Shown: one piece after another, positions 28,708 through 37,986 of the stretch | Numbering within the stretch: the stretch's first letter is position 1 | How the letters are laid out: each line of letters starts with the position of its first letter | Source of the DNA: Nitrospira lenta | GTDB lineage: Bacteria > Nitrospirota > Nitrospiria > Nitrospirales > Nitrospiraceae | DNA: 64,000 bases | Assembly (NCBI RefSeq): GCF_900403705.1 | Contig: NZ_OUNR01000012.1 | Span: forward strand, 186,001-250,000 | Direction: 5' to 3' | Position numbers and translations under genes: made by a program | Notes under the pieces: model-generated | What the model was told of the DNA's origin: nothing | The model's database searches: none | The model's input: the letters and a program-made list of their open reading frames with translations, nothing else

Positions 28708-30165
28708 ATGAGCGCTCCCACGTGGGATGATTTTGCTGAGCTCGCGCTGAAGCGCATCACGTCATCCGGCGCCGACTACGGCGACATCCGCATCGTGCAC
28801 AGCACCGCTCAGACGATCAGAGGCGAAGACCGGCGGATCGCATCAATTCGGGATACGGACGATGTCGGTTTCGGAGTGCGGGTGCTCTATCACGGAGGAT
28901 GGGGCTTCGCGGCCAGTTCGATCCTTTCCCTTGAAGAGGTTCCGCGAGTCGCCGAGCTGGCGATCGAGATTGCCAAAGGATCCGCCTCGGTCGCCATCGA
29001 CAAGGTTCGGTTGGCAGCAGAGCCGGTCCATCGCGATCGTGTTGTGACGCCGGTTCGGATCGATCCGTTCACCGTTCCGCTCCAGCACAAGACCGAGCTC
29101 CTTCTTGCCACGATGGAATCGCTTCAGGCGCAATCCGGGGTCGTCCGCAGCACGGCCGAGCTGTGGGCGCGGCGAGACCGCAAGCTGTTTGCGTCCACGG
29201 AGGGGACGCGGCTTGAGTTTGATCTCCTCGCATCGAGCGGAGAGTGTGCGGCGACGGCGCTCCACGACGGGCGATTCGCCAGTCGATCGTTCAATACGCC
29301 GCAGTTGCGGCGCGGGTATGAACTCATCGAGGAGGCCGGCTTTTTGACGCAGGCGCCACGCGTGGCGCGCGAGGCGGTCGAAAAGGTGCGCGCGCCCGCC
29401 GTAGATGCGGGGGCCTACGATCTCGTGCTGGACCCGGAACATCTCTCCCTCACGATGCACGAGTCGTGCGGCCATCCCACCGAGCTGGATCGGGCGCTCG
29501 GGTATGAAGCGAACTATGCCGGGACCAGCTTTCTGACGACGGATAAGCTGGGCAGGTTTCGGTACGGATCTCCGCACGTCACGCTGGCGGCGGACAATAC
29601 CGAGCCGGAAACGTTGGCGGCCACCGGGTACGATGATGACGGCGTGGCTTGCCAGAAATGGGACATTGTGCGCGACGGGCTCTTCGTGGGGTACTGCACG
29701 AATAGAGAGGTCGCGCCGAAAATTGGCGACGCGCGCTCGCGCGGGTCGAATCGCGCCGATAGCTGGGGGACGGTCCCGATCGTGCGCATCGCCAATATCG
29801 GACTGGAGCCGGGCCGGGCGACCCTCGATCAACTCCTGGCGGATGTGCAGCGCGGGATTTATATCGAAGGCCACGGCTCCTATAGCATCGATCAGCGGCG
29901 CTACAATTTTCAGTTCGGCGGAGATGCATTCTGGCTGATCGAAAACGGACGGCGGACCCACATGCTGCGCGACGTGATCTATCACGGCATCACGCCGGAA
30001 TTTTGGAACAGTTGCGACGGAGTGGCCGACCGGTCGCATCGTCAACGGTATGGCTTCATCACCTGCGGCAAGGGCCAGCCAGGCCAGTCCGGCTGGATGA
30101 CGCACGCCGCATCGCATGCGCGTTTCCGCAACATTCAGGTCATTCGAGGTGAGGGACGATCATGA
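28708..30165 (+). CDS. tldD: TldD/PmbA-family metalloprotease, TldD-like
   Basis: 485 residues from the ATG at 28708 (AAAGGCGG seven bases upstream). The zinc motif HESCGH matches the HExxxH of TldD. The N-terminal substrate-binding half has DDVGFGVRVLYHGGWGFAA. TldD pairs with TldE (PmbA) to form a heterodimeric protease that degrades unfolded peptides and matures microcins or antitoxins. The next gene is the partner and overlaps by four bases. Target unknown. Confidence 0.93.
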   Translation: MSAPTWDDFAELALKRITSSGADYGDIRIVHSTAQTIRGEDRRIASIRDTDDVGFGVRVLYHGGWGFAASSILSLEEVPRVAELAIEIAKGSASVAIDKVRLAAEPVHRDRVVTPVRIDPFTVPLQHKTELLLATMESLQAQSGVVRSTAELWARRDRKLFASTEGTRLEFDLLASSGECAATALHDGRFASRSFNTPQLRRGYELIEEAGFLTQAPRVAREAVEKVRAPAVDAGAYDLVLDPEHLSLTMHESCGHPTELDRALGYEANYAGTSFLTTDKLGRFRYGSPHVTLAADNTEPETLAATGYDDDGVACQKWDIVRDGLFVGYCTNREVAPKIGDARSRGSNRADSWGTVPIVRIANIGLEPGRATLDQLLADVQRGIYIEGHGSYSIDQRRYNFQFGGDAFWLIENGRRTHMLRDVIYHGITPEFWNSCDGVADRSHRQRYGFITCGKGQPGQSGWMTHAASHARFRNIQVIRGEGRS

Positions 30166-31505
30166 CCGTCACCGGCGCCAAGCCTTGGCCGAAGATGACC
30201 ACCCGCGAGGAGTTTCAGTTTATCGCCGAGCAGGTCCTCAACTGTTCGACGGCGGACCATGCGCTGGTGGCCTTGCATGATCAGGATAGCGGGACGACGC
30301 GATTCGCCAACAACCAGGTGACTCAGAACGTCAACACGCGACGGGGAGGCGTGACGGTCACGGTGGCATTCGGCGCCAGGCAGGGCACGGCCACGACGAC
30401 GGATTTCACCGCCGGGTCGCTGCGCGGGACCGTCAAACGGGCCGAGACGATCGCACGGGTCTCTCCCGAAGACCCGGAGTATCTGCCGCCTGCCGGACCG
30501 CAAGCCTACAATTCTTGTCCGACGGTGCGTAGTGAGACCGTAAAAGCCGGTCCGTCAGTTCGTTTGGAATATGCCAACGAAGCGATCGGCCAATGCCGTA
30601 TGGAAAATATGTCGGCTGCGGGCATTGTCTCATCAGCCCGCGCATCGGTCGGCGTCGCGGCGGACACCGGGCTCCTGGCGTTTGAAGAGCGTACGGAAGC
30701 GCGATTCAGCATTACCGTGCAAGCCGGCGACGCGACCGGGTGGGCCTCGGCGGCGCATCGTTCCATCGATCGGTTGAAAGTCCAGGAGCGCACGCTGTCG
30801 GCGATCCATAAGGCGACGGTGGGGGCTGAGCCGCAGGAACTGCCTCCCGGCCGCTATCGGGTTATTCTCGAACCGGCGGCGGTGGCTGGTTTGTGGTCGT
30901 GGATCATCTGGATGCTGGATGCCAAGTCGTATCTGAAAGGCACGAGTCCGTTTGCCGGCAGACTGAAGAAGCGGATCCTGGATAAACGGCTCTCGTTGGA
31001 GAATTGTCCGGGGCACGCCGATCTACTCGGGGTTGGCTTTACGGCTGAAGGGCTTCCGTCTACGGCATCGGCATGGATTCATCAAGGCGTCTTGCAGCAA
31101 TTGGCCTATGATCGATTTGCCGCCCAGGCGCAGCAGATCATGCCAATTCCGACAATCGAGGCGCCGCGCCTTTCGATCGAGGGATCGTCGGCCAGTTCTT
31201 TGGCGCAACTCATCAAATCGACCGACCGGGCGATCCTCGTGACGAATTTCTGGTATCTGCGCACGGTGAATCCCACCGATCTGACATTGACCGGCATGAC
31301 GCGGGATGGAACATTCCTGGTAGAGAAGGGGGAGATTGTCTCCGCGGTGAAAAATTTCCGGTTTCACGAGAGTCCTCTGCGGGCGTTCCAACAGGTCGAA
31401 TCCTGGACGGCGCCGATGGAAGCGGTGACTTCTGAAACGGGAAAGATGCTCGTGCCCGCCGTGGTCCTGCCGGAGTTTCACTTCTCCAGCGTCACCAGAT
31501 TTTAG
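30162..31505 (+). CDS. TldD/PmbA-family protein, PmbA/TldE-like partner
   Basis: 447 residues. It has the TldD/PmbA fold (TRFANNQVTQNVNTRRGGVTV at the start, with one substitution-rich stretch; later STDRAILVTNFWYLRTVN near the end) but lacks an HExxxH motif, as expected for the non-catalytic TldE/PmbA half. Its ATG overlaps the tldD stop (ATGA), so the two subunits are coupled and should form the TldD-TldE complex. Confidence 0.88.
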   Translation: MTVTGAKPWPKMTTREEFQFIAEQVLNCSTADHALVALHDQDSGTTRFANNQVTQNVNTRRGGVTVTVAFGARQGTATTTDFTAGSLRGTVKRAETIARVSPEDPEYLPPAGPQAYNSCPTVRSETVKAGPSVRLEYANEAIGQCRMENMSAAGIVSSARASVGVAADTGLLAFEERTEARFSITVQAGDATGWASAAHRSIDRLKVQERTLSAIHKATVGAEPQELPPGRYRVILEPAAVAGLWSWIIWMLDAKSYLKGTSPFAGRLKKRILDKRLSLENCPGHADLLGVGFTAEGLPSTASAWIHQGVLQQLAYDRFAAQAQQIMPIPTIEAPRLSIEGSSASSLAQLIKSTDRAILVTNFWYLRTVNPTDLTLTGMTRDGTFLVEKGEIVSAVKNFRFHESPLRAFQQVESWTAPMEAVTSETGKMLVPAVVLPEFHFSSVTRF

Positions 31506-31726
31506 GCCTCAGACGCTTTGATTGTGACGTGCGTGGGTACACCATGTTTGGAAAAATGATTGACTCACCCGCATGGTCGGAGTAGACAAGTACGTAGTGG
31601 CTCGGAGATATTGTCGGTTCCCGTTCGAGCCCGCACGATGTTCGAATCCCTCCAGTCAGATCGTCGCAACCTGCCTCCACGATGTTCTGCGGTCTGGGTG
31701 GTGAAGTTGATAGAGGAGGTTCCGTC

Positions 31727-32428
31727 ATGTCCCGTCGATATAGCGACCAGCCCATTAACCTGATCGCGCGCATTCCTTCTCCCGAGCAGATGTCCGCGGC
31801 ACGCCCGAAGCAGCGGTCTTTCATCCAACTGGTTATGGAGTCCGGAGCAACCTGCGCGCGCGGGATTGCCGATATGGTGGCGCAGTTTCACCGGCTGGGT
31901 CGGTCGATTAGTCCTCCGATGAATCGCCGGCAGGCCGAGAACGCCCCGCTCAATTCGACCGCCGAATCGGCGGCGTCACCGTCTCAGCCTGTTGCGGAGA
32001 AGGTCTATCTCTCCGACGATCGCCTGGCCAGATGGAACGCCCTTCTGGATGCGACGATTCCGCGCATTCAGTCCGATGAACAGGGTCGGGAGCCCATTCC
32101 TGCATCGGCCGCTCGTTCGGTGCCCCGTGTTGCTGAGTCACATCCTCTCGATGAAGTGGTCGCATTGCGCGTGGAGTTGTTGGCGCATCAGCAAGAGGTG
32201 GCCCGCCTGTCGGTACAGTTGCAAGAATTGAAATCGATGGTGGGCTCACAGCAGCAGGTCTTGATCTATTTGGGGCAAGAATTGGAAGCACAACAGCTGC
32301 CGATGGTCATGGCGGCGGCACAGGCCGCGCCGTCCGTGAAGAAAGCCCGGGTCATGCGGGCAAAATCCGGGGGGAAAGAGCTGTCTGCGTCACGGAAAGT
32401 ATCTCGCGAGCCGTCTCTGAATTTGTAA
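31727..32428 (+). CDS. Hypothetical protein with C-terminal coiled coil
   Basis: 233 residues from the ATG at 31727, which has GGAGG seven bases upstream. No signal peptide. The middle is Ser/Pro-rich. A predicted coiled coil (DEVVALRVELLAHQQEVARL and following) precedes a basic, Lys/Arg-rich C-terminus. I do not recognise a family. The basic tail could bind nucleic acid or a membrane. It precedes two exported-protein genes on the same strand. The 31506-31726 gap shows nothing I can name. Confidence 0.65.
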   Translation: MSRRYSDQPINLIARIPSPEQMSAARPKQRSFIQLVMESGATCARGIADMVAQFHRLGRSISPPMNRRQAENAPLNSTAESAASPSQPVAEKVYLSDDRLARWNALLDATIPRIQSDEQGREPIPASAARSVPRVAESHPLDEVVALRVELLAHQQEVARLSVQLQELKSMVGSQQQVLIYLGQELEAQQLPMVMAAAQAAPSVKKARVMRAKSGGKELSASRKVSREPSLNL

Positions 32429-32454
32429 CAACATGGTGTGTATGAGGTGGATCC

Positions 32455-32811
32455 GTGCGTAGAGCGGTGATCGTAAGCGGACTGTTGTGTATGCTGACCG
32501 GCTGCCTTTCAACGGCGGGCACTCACGAAGAGTCCCTCGGGGTCGGTATTGTCCGGGGAACGTTGGGCGTTCAGTCCGAGGGGCAGGTACGGCTCGCGCA
32601 GCCGGCAGGTGCGTCTCTACAGGGGGCGGTGCTGTTGCTGGAAGGCGGTGCGTATGTCCTGAGCCTTTCGGATGGTTCGGAACGCCGTGTGGCGTTGGAT
32701 GAAAATACCCGCATCGACCGGCCGGCTCATGTCGGCGACAGGGTCGAAGCGTTTTTGGATGACAGCGGACGTGCCGTTCTTATTCGCAACATTGACCACC
32801 GCACGGACTAG
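32455..32811 (+). CDS. Small lipoprotein, hypothetical
   Basis: 118 residues from a GTG with GAGGTGG four bases upstream. The lipobox is LTGC. The mature part is beta-rich: a LEGGAYVLSLSDGSERRVAL strand pair followed by ENTRIDRPAHVGDRVEAFLD, similar to small OB or SH3-like modules found in exported DUF5666-type proteins, though I cannot assign it. It ends 46 bp before the TPR gene. Confidence 0.75.
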   Translation: MRRAVIVSGLLCMLTGCLSTAGTHEESLGVGIVRGTLGVQSEGQVRLAQPAGASLQGAVLLLEGGAYVLSLSDGSERRVALDENTRIDRPAHVGDRVEAFLDDSGRAVLIRNIDHRTD

Positions 32812-32857
32812 CCCTCAACCGCATGCAGCCGGATTCGTCCCTCGTTCTCGCCGCTCG

Positions 32858-34483
32858 GTGAGCCGACTGAGTCGTGCTGCCCGGTTCTGCCTCGCGCTTT
32901 TGCTGTCGGGGGGCGGCGCTGCTGAGGCGGCGGATTCCGTCCCGCTGTTCACCGATCTCGGAACGCTTCGCCACCCGATTACCACGACATCCGAACAGGC
33001 CCAGCACTATTTCGATCAGGGCTTGCGCTTGGTTTACGCGTTCAATCATGAAGAGGCGATTCGTTCGTTCGAAGCAGCAGCCCGCCTCGACCCGACCGCC
33101 GCGATGGCTTATTGGGGGATTGCACTGGCCTTGGGGCCGAATATCAATGCGCCGATGGCCAAGACCGATGAACGGCGGGCGGGGGAGGCGCTGCAAAAAG
33201 CCCGGGCACAGATCGGCCACTCCAGTCCCGCCGAGCAGCGGTACATTGAGGCGCTTGGAAAACGATACAGTGCAAAAGGCGGTTCTCGTGTCGCGCTCGA
33301 TAAGGCCTATGCCGCGGCGATGCGGACCGTCTGGCAGCAATCGCCGAATGATCCGGATGCCGGGGTTCTCTTTGCCGAAGCGTTGATGGATCTGCGGCCG
33401 TGGGATTTCTGGGCGTCCGACGGACGTCCGCATCCTGGGACCGATGAGATGGTCTCGACGTTGGAAACGGTTCTCGCCGGACATCCCGATCATCCCGGGG
33501 CGTGCCACTACTATATCCATGTCGTCGAAGCGTCGCCGAAACCGGAGCGGGCGTTGGCCTGTGCCGAACGGTTGCCTGGCCTTATGCCGGGAGCGGGGCA
33601 TCTGGTGCACATGCCGGCGCATATCTATCTCCGCCTCGGCAAATATCACGAGGCGGCGGAAGGCAACGCCCGCGCGGTCCATGTCGACAAAGAGTACCTG
33701 GCGGGCCGGCCGACGAATGGAGGCTATGCGGACGGCTACTTCGCGCATAATCTGCATTTTCTCTGGGCGTCGCTGATGATGGAAGGGCGCCAGTCCGAGG
33801 CGTTGAAGATTGCTCGAGAGTTGACGGGAACCATTACCGAAACCGAAGCGCGGAAGGAGAAGTGGAAAGAATTCTATCTTCCGGCGCCGTTGTTTTCGTT
33901 GATCCGTTTCGGCCGGTGGGAGGAGCTGCTGCGCGAGCCGGTTCCATCGAAGGGACTACGGGTGCACGAAGGTATGTGGCGGCTCGGGCGGGGACTGGCA
34001 TCAGCGGCAGTGGGCAGGATTCCGGGGGCTGAAGGCGAGCATTTTGTGCTGGCTGGCCTGGCGAAGCAGTTCCGCCGGGACCGCAGCCTTGAGGACAAGA
34101 CCGCGCGGACCATGTTAAAAATCGCCGAGCGGTTGCTGGCGGGAGACATTGCCGCGCGCCGCCAGAAGTATGAGGAGGCCATCAAGATTCTGCGTGAAGG
34201 GGTCGCACTGGAAGAGTCGCTGCCTTATGCGGAACCTCCCTATTGGCCGATTCCCGTGCGGCACTATCTGGGGGCGGCGTTGCTGACGGCCGGCCGTCCG
34301 TCAGAGGCCGAACAAGTCTATCGGGAGGATCTTCGGCGTCACCCGCAGAACGGGTGGAGTCTCTGGGGATTGACCCAGAGCCTGCGTGCTCAGCATAAGG
34401 GGAGCGATGCGGACAAGGTCGAGGGGCAGTTCAAATCGGCCTGGACTTATGCAGACGTCACTCTGACGGCCTCACGATTCTAG
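32858..34483 (+). CDS. Exported tetratricopeptide-repeat protein
   Basis: 541 residues from a GTG at 32858, chosen because a clean signal peptide follows (LSRAARFCLALLLSGGG). The frame is open further upstream over the preceding lipoprotein gene but codes for nothing sensible. TPR units are seen from LYAFNHEEAIRSFEAAARLD onward, with PAHIYLRLGKYHEAAEGNAR and a C-terminal LGAALLTAGRPSEAEQVYRE. Proteins with this exact N-terminal unit are widespread in bacteria without known function. Its 3' end is part of a tripled, decayed junction repeat. Confidence 0.85.
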   Translation: MSRLSRAARFCLALLLSGGGAAEAADSVPLFTDLGTLRHPITTTSEQAQHYFDQGLRLVYAFNHEEAIRSFEAAARLDPTAAMAYWGIALALGPNINAPMAKTDERRAGEALQKARAQIGHSSPAEQRYIEALGKRYSAKGGSRVALDKAYAAAMRTVWQQSPNDPDAGVLFAEALMDLRPWDFWASDGRPHPGTDEMVSTLETVLAGHPDHPGACHYYIHVVEASPKPERALACAERLPGLMPGAGHLVHMPAHIYLRLGKYHEAAEGNARAVHVDKEYLAGRPTNGGYADGYFAHNLHFLWASLMMEGRQSEALKIARELTGTITETEARKEKWKEFYLPAPLFSLIRFGRWEELLREPVPSKGLRVHEGMWRLGRGLASAAVGRIPGAEGEHFVLAGLAKQFRRDRSLEDKTARTMLKIAERLLAGDIAARRQKYEEAIKILREGVALEESLPYAEPPYWPIPVRHYLGAALLTAGRPSEAEQVYREDLRRHPQNGWSLWGLTQSLRAQHKGSDADKVEGQFKSAWTYADVTLTASRF

Positions 34484-34752
34484 TCGGGCAGTTTGGAGTA
34501 CGAGAGCGTGTGATTGAGGGACAAGTTCAAGTCGTCTGGATCCATTGGATCTTCCCCGATGTCCCCTTGACGGCCTCACGATTTGAGTCGGGTAGTTCGG
34601 AGTGGAAGAGCGTGAGGTTTATTGTAGGTGTATGATCGAGGAAGAGGTCAAGTCGGCCTGGATCTCTGCCGATGTCATACTGAGCGTATCACGAGTGTAA
34701 TCGAGCCGTCCGGAGTGGAGGAGCGATGCGATTCATAGTGGGTGTGATGGGG
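34427..34752 (+). repeat. Decayed tandem triplication of a gene junction
   Basis: Three diverged copies of a roughly 95-120 bp unit span the end of the TPR gene and the start of the TIGR00725 gene. Their common point (TTCAA or TCAAG) falls at 34430, 34526 and about 34647. Each copy carries a version of ACGGCCTCACGATT with its stop, then a purine-rich RBS-like stretch ending GAGCG. The middle copy (34612-34635) still encodes V-R-F-I-V-G-V and then a stop, next to the real M-R-F-I-V-G-V-M at 34726. The first copy has lost this part by deletion. Confidence 0.7.
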
Positions 34753-35268
34753 CCGGCCAAGGCCAAGAAGAAAGATTTGGATAATGCGCGGGTGCTCGGT
34801 GAGTTTATCGCCCGGCGCGGCTGGGTGGTGCTCACCGGCGGTCGGGATGTCGGCGTGATGGACGCCGCCTGCGAAGGGGCCAAGCGAGTGGGAGGGAGTC
34901 TGACGGTTGGGATCATGCCCACGGCCAAAGACAAGGTGTCCCGTCACGTGGATGTGCCGATTATCACGGAAATGGGCAGCGGCCGGAACAATATCAATGT
35001 GCTCACCAGCGATGTCGTCGTGGCCTGTGGACTGGGCGGGTCGGGAACCGTGTCCGAGGTGGCGCTGGCAGTGAAGGCCGGGAAGCCGGTCATTCTTGTG
35101 GAGGCGTCTCCGGCCGATGTGGCTTTCTTTCGCAAGCTCGGCAAGCGGTTGGTGTCTGCCGCATCGTCACCGGAAGAGGCGATCGAACTCATCATGAAGC
35201 AGATGGGGGGTGGCAAACGCCGACCAAAACCAGAAGAACCGGTGGAGTACGACGATCTGGCGTTATGA
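34726..35268 (+). CDS. TIGR00725 family protein (SLOG superfamily, LOG-like)
   Basis: 180 residues. Rossmann-like nucleotide-binding fold of the SLOG/lysine decarboxylase-like group: RRGWVVLTGGRDVGVMDAA near the N-terminus, and GRNNINVLTSDVVVACGLGG with GTVSEVALAVKAGKPV later. Members bind nucleotides; LOG relatives are cytokinin phosphoribohydrolases, but TIGR00725 proteins have no fixed function. GGAGG-type RBS, itself part of the tandem repeat upstream. Confidence 0.88.
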   Translation: MRFIVGVMGPAKAKKKDLDNARVLGEFIARRGWVVLTGGRDVGVMDAACEGAKRVGGSLTVGIMPTAKDKVSRHVDVPIITEMGSGRNNINVLTSDVVVACGLGGSGTVSEVALAVKAGKPVILVEASPADVAFFRKLGKRLVSAASSPEEAIELIMKQMGGGKRRPKPEEPVEYDDLAL

Positions 35269-35275
35269 GCATCGG

Positions 35276-35746
35276 TTAGGGAGTGAGAATGCCGGAGAGC
35301 TCGCCTTTTTCCATCAGCACCCCGCTATTTTCGAAGGGGAGCCGGCCATCTTTCAGATACAGCACGCCGCTGATCTCGTAACTCAGGGCCTGGACTTTTC
35401 GTAACCCGAGCACCTGTCGCACGACATCCAGGGTAGACGTCGTCGTTTCAATCGTCACCACGCTGTCGCTCAAACGCGGAACGGTGAACGCCTGGTTCCC
35501 GAGGCCGCGAGCCAACCGTTTTCCATTCAAATCCAATCGGATGTCCATGCCGGTCACCTGTAGCTCGTAGTCGTTCGGGTTCCGGATGCGGAGATCGATC
35601 TTGAGCCGCTGCTCAAACGGTGTGCTATCCAGAGGAGTGATATTGGCGACCAGCACATCCGGTATTTCTCCCTTCACAAACCAGGAGGCGCAACCGGACA
35701 GCGCAGCGAGGGTTGCCATACAGAGCAGAAGTTTCGAGAGAGACAT
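35276..35746 (-). CDS. LEA type 2 (WHy domain) lipoprotein
   Basis: 156 residues from the ATG at 35746. The signal ends in LSGC. A single WHy/LEA14-like domain follows, with LKIDLRIRNPNDYELQVTGM and DLNGKRLARG. Such lipoproteins are thought to act in desiccation or envelope stress, which is not proven here. No Shine-Dalgarno is visible. A TATGAT hexamer lies about eight bases upstream, so a leaderless message is possible. It is convergent with the TIGR00725 gene and divergent from msrA. Confidence 0.82.
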   Translation of the reverse strand: MSLSKLLLCMATLAALSGCASWFVKGEIPDVLVANITPLDSTPFEQRLKIDLRIRNPNDYELQVTGMDIRLDLNGKRLARGLGNQAFTVPRLSDSVVTIETTTSTLDVVRQVLGLRKVQALSYEISGVLYLKDGRLPFENSGVLMEKGELSGILTP

Positions 35747-35845
35747 GAGGAGATCATACCCGAAAATCCATCGGAAGCCGAGCGCCGTAGTACACTGTGA
35801 GAGTGTCGTGTCAGCCTCGACTGACCACAGAGGAGGGTCTTCGCA

Positions 35846-36469
35846 ATGACAAGACGGAATTTCGGACAAGCCGTATTAGCAGGGGTGATCCTCGTCATAG
35901 GATTGAGCCTCAGTCTGATCCAGCCGGAGCGCTCGGCCGCGACCGCTCCGGCCAAGGCCTATTTTGCCGGCGGATGTTTCTGGTGCATGGAAGAAGCCTT
36001 TGAGAAAGTCGAGGGTGTGTCGGCGGCGGTCTCCGGCTATATGGATGGGACGATAGCCAATCCGACGTATGAGCAGGTATCCGCGGGCGGGACCGGGCAC
36101 GCGGAGTCGGTCGAGGTGACCTACGATCCCGCCAAAGTGAGTTACGAAAAGCTCTTGGATGCGTTCTGGCGCAATGTGGATCCGCTGACCTCGAACGCGC
36201 AATTCTGTGACCATGGCAATCAGTATCGGGCCGCGATATTTCCCTCGACTCCCGAGGAGCAGAAATTGGCGGAGGCCTCGAGAAAACGCCTTGAAGAGTC
36301 GAAGAAATTTCACAGTCCGATCGTGACGCAGATTGTGGCCGCCACGACGTTTTACCCGGCCGAAGAGTATCACCAGGATTTCTATAAAAAGAACCCCGTG
36401 CGCTACAAGTTCTATAAATTCAATTGCGGCCGGACGCAGCGGTTGGAAGAAGTCTGGGGCAAGCCGTAG
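35846..36469 (+). CDS. msrA: Peptide-methionine (S)-S-oxide reductase MsrA, exported
   Basis: 207 residues. An N-terminal hydrophobic segment (LAGVILVIGLSLSLI) acts as a signal or anchor, so the enzyme should work outside the cytoplasm. The MsrA active site GGCFWCMEEAF follows, with the family motif YHQDFYKKNP near the end. It reduces the S epimer of methionine sulfoxide in proteins. AGAGGAGGG precedes the ATG. Confidence 0.93.
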   Translation: MTRRNFGQAVLAGVILVIGLSLSLIQPERSAATAPAKAYFAGGCFWCMEEAFEKVEGVSAAVSGYMDGTIANPTYEQVSAGGTGHAESVEVTYDPAKVSYEKLLDAFWRNVDPLTSNAQFCDHGNQYRAAIFPSTPEEQKLAEASRKRLEESKKFHSPIVTQIVAATTFYPAEEYHQDFYKKNPVRYKFYKFNCGRTQRLEEVWGKP

Positions 36470-36661
36470 CGCGTGCTGGTGCGCAATGTTTGAGGTCGTT
36501 CACTTGCCAAAAAGTGGTCGTCTCTGTCCAAAGTGGGCAGCATTATCAGGGACACACCGCGTGCCAGCCGCAGTTCTGAGATACATCAGCAGGTTGTGAG
36601 GTCATTAGGACGGCACGGCTCTTGAGGAGATAGTCCGGTAACCCGGGTTCACCCCTGCTGA

Positions 36662-37279
36662 ATGGGTCGACCAGGTTACTGCGTGACTATTTCAATTTCC
36701 ATACAACGATGTCGCCTTTCCGCTGCCTGTCTCCGCAGCGCGGGTGTGCTGCTGTTGGCCGTCGTCATGGTCGGGGCAATCCCCGTTCCTACGAAGTCGG
36801 ATTTCGATGGTCGTCCGCGATACGACACACAAGAAATCCGTCGGGCGATCGCATTCTATGCCAAGCGATATCGGCTAGATCCGGCGCTCTTGCATGCCGT
36901 TATTAAGACGGAGTCTGACTTTCGTCCCGACGCGGTCTCTCGGAAGGGGGCGGTCGGACTGATGCAATTGACTCCCGAGACCGCTGCGACCTTACGTGTG
37001 GGCAACCTCCACGACCCCATCCAGAATATCGGCGGTGGCGCGAAGCAGTTGCGTCATCTTCTCAATCTCTATGACGGGGATCTCTCGCTGACGCTGGCCG
37101 CCTACAATGCCGGAGTGCATCGGGTGAAAGGCGGCCGGATTCCACGCATCCGCGAAACTCGACACTATGTGCGTAAAGTACTCAAGTACTATGAACGGTA
37201 TCGATCCAAGAGCCCCCAATTGCCGCCGCCGGATCACTCAGCCACGTCTCCTTCAGCGTCGCAGTCCGTTGCTTCGTAG
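36662..37279 (+). CDS. Lytic transglycosylase (SLT domain)
   Basis: 205 residues. A signal peptide (SAGVLLLAVVMVGA) precedes a goose-lysozyme-like SLT domain: LDPALLHAVIKTESDFRPDA with the catalytic Glu, KGAVGLMQLTPETA, and SLTLAAYNAGVHRV. It cleaves peptidoglycan glycan strands with 1,6-anhydro-muropeptide formation. The C-terminus is a Ser/Pro-rich tail. The alternative GTG start at 36683 has a slightly better upstream AGG. The 36470-36661 gap holds no recognisable gene. Confidence 0.88.
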   Translation: MGRPGYCVTISISIQRCRLSAACLRSAGVLLLAVVMVGAIPVPTKSDFDGRPRYDTQEIRRAIAFYAKRYRLDPALLHAVIKTESDFRPDAVSRKGAVGLMQLTPETAATLRVGNLHDPIQNIGGGAKQLRHLLNLYDGDLSLTLAAYNAGVHRVKGGRIPRIRETRHYVRKVLKYYERYRSKSPQLPPPDHSATSPSASQSVAS

Positions 37280-37335
37280 AGGACCTCTCTGAAATCGGAG
37301 AAAGAGCGGTGCGGTGAGCGGCCGGCCGTCGAGCG

Positions 37336-37704
37336 CTATCGCGCTTTGATCACCAATGCACGCAGCCGCTCCCGTTGGGCCATGGTAATGTCGACGAACT
37401 CCAATCCGAACTCTTTGCAGTCGATCCAGCGGACGATGGCCTGATTGATGCGTAGCGGCCATGGATGGTCGGGCAGGAAAAGAGACAGTCTCACGATCAT
37501 GCCGATCTCGAGTGGGATTGACGAACTTGCTCGGCAGCCACTGGCGGAAATATCCAGCAGCACGGCTTCACCCTCAAAATCGTCTTCGCCGAAGAAGAAG
37601 AGACGGCAGGAGAGCGGCAGCCGTCTTCCTCGTCGATCCTTGTGGTGATCGCTTGCCGAGTCCTGGCTCGCGGGCGGTTGTGGTCGTACTTCCATGGCCT
37701 TCAT
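37336..37704 (-). CDS. PilZ domain protein
   Basis: 122 residues. It has a PilZ fold with the RRGRRLPLSCRLFF arm (RxxxR type) and DISASGCRASSS, which fits the DxSxxG motif, both needed to bind cyclic di-GMP. Stand-alone domain, probably an adaptor. An ATG at 37695 is equally possible. Convergent with the lytic transglycosylase. Second PilZ protein in the window. Confidence 0.85.
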   Translation of the reverse strand: MKAMEVRPQPPASQDSASDHHKDRRGRRLPLSCRLFFFGEDDFEGEAVLLDISASGCRASSSIPLEIGMIVRLSLFLPDHPWPLRINQAIVRWIDCKEFGLEFVDITMAQRERLRALVIKAR

Positions 37705-37986
37705 ATCCTCTCAGATATTCCTCACGCCTAGACTGTACCGCGCGTTCTCTTTTTCCGCCTTCCTCAGATGGTGTAGTTCGGACGGGGGACAGCCATGCCT
37801 TCGAAAAGCCCTGAAGGTCACTGCGAATGTGTACCAGAGAAACCATCGAATGCAAGTACAAACAACTAAGAAGTAACGATCATGCCATCAACCATAGCGG
37901 TGAGGGATGAGCTCGACAAGCAGTTGACCTTCGCCCGGGTCTCTGCGAAAAAGATGGGATTGGGATGTGGGAGGGGAGAAGTCGTG

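Noticed and set aside
28843-30117. Minus-strand ORF of 424 codons opposite tldD
   Set aside because: Antisense to a gene with the HExxxH motif; composition is typical of a shadow frame.
31600-31680. Possible tRNA T-arm (GTTCGAATCC-like) upstream of the coiled-coil gene
   Set aside because: No matching acceptor stem, anticodon arm or CCA-side pairing could be built around it.
32780-33757. Minus-strand ORF of 325 codons opposite the TPR gene
   Set aside because: Antisense shadow; the TPR frame has a signal peptide and repeats.
36600-36661. tRNA-like GGGTTCA stretch before the lytic transglycosylase
   Set aside because: No cloverleaf; the flanking bases do not pair.
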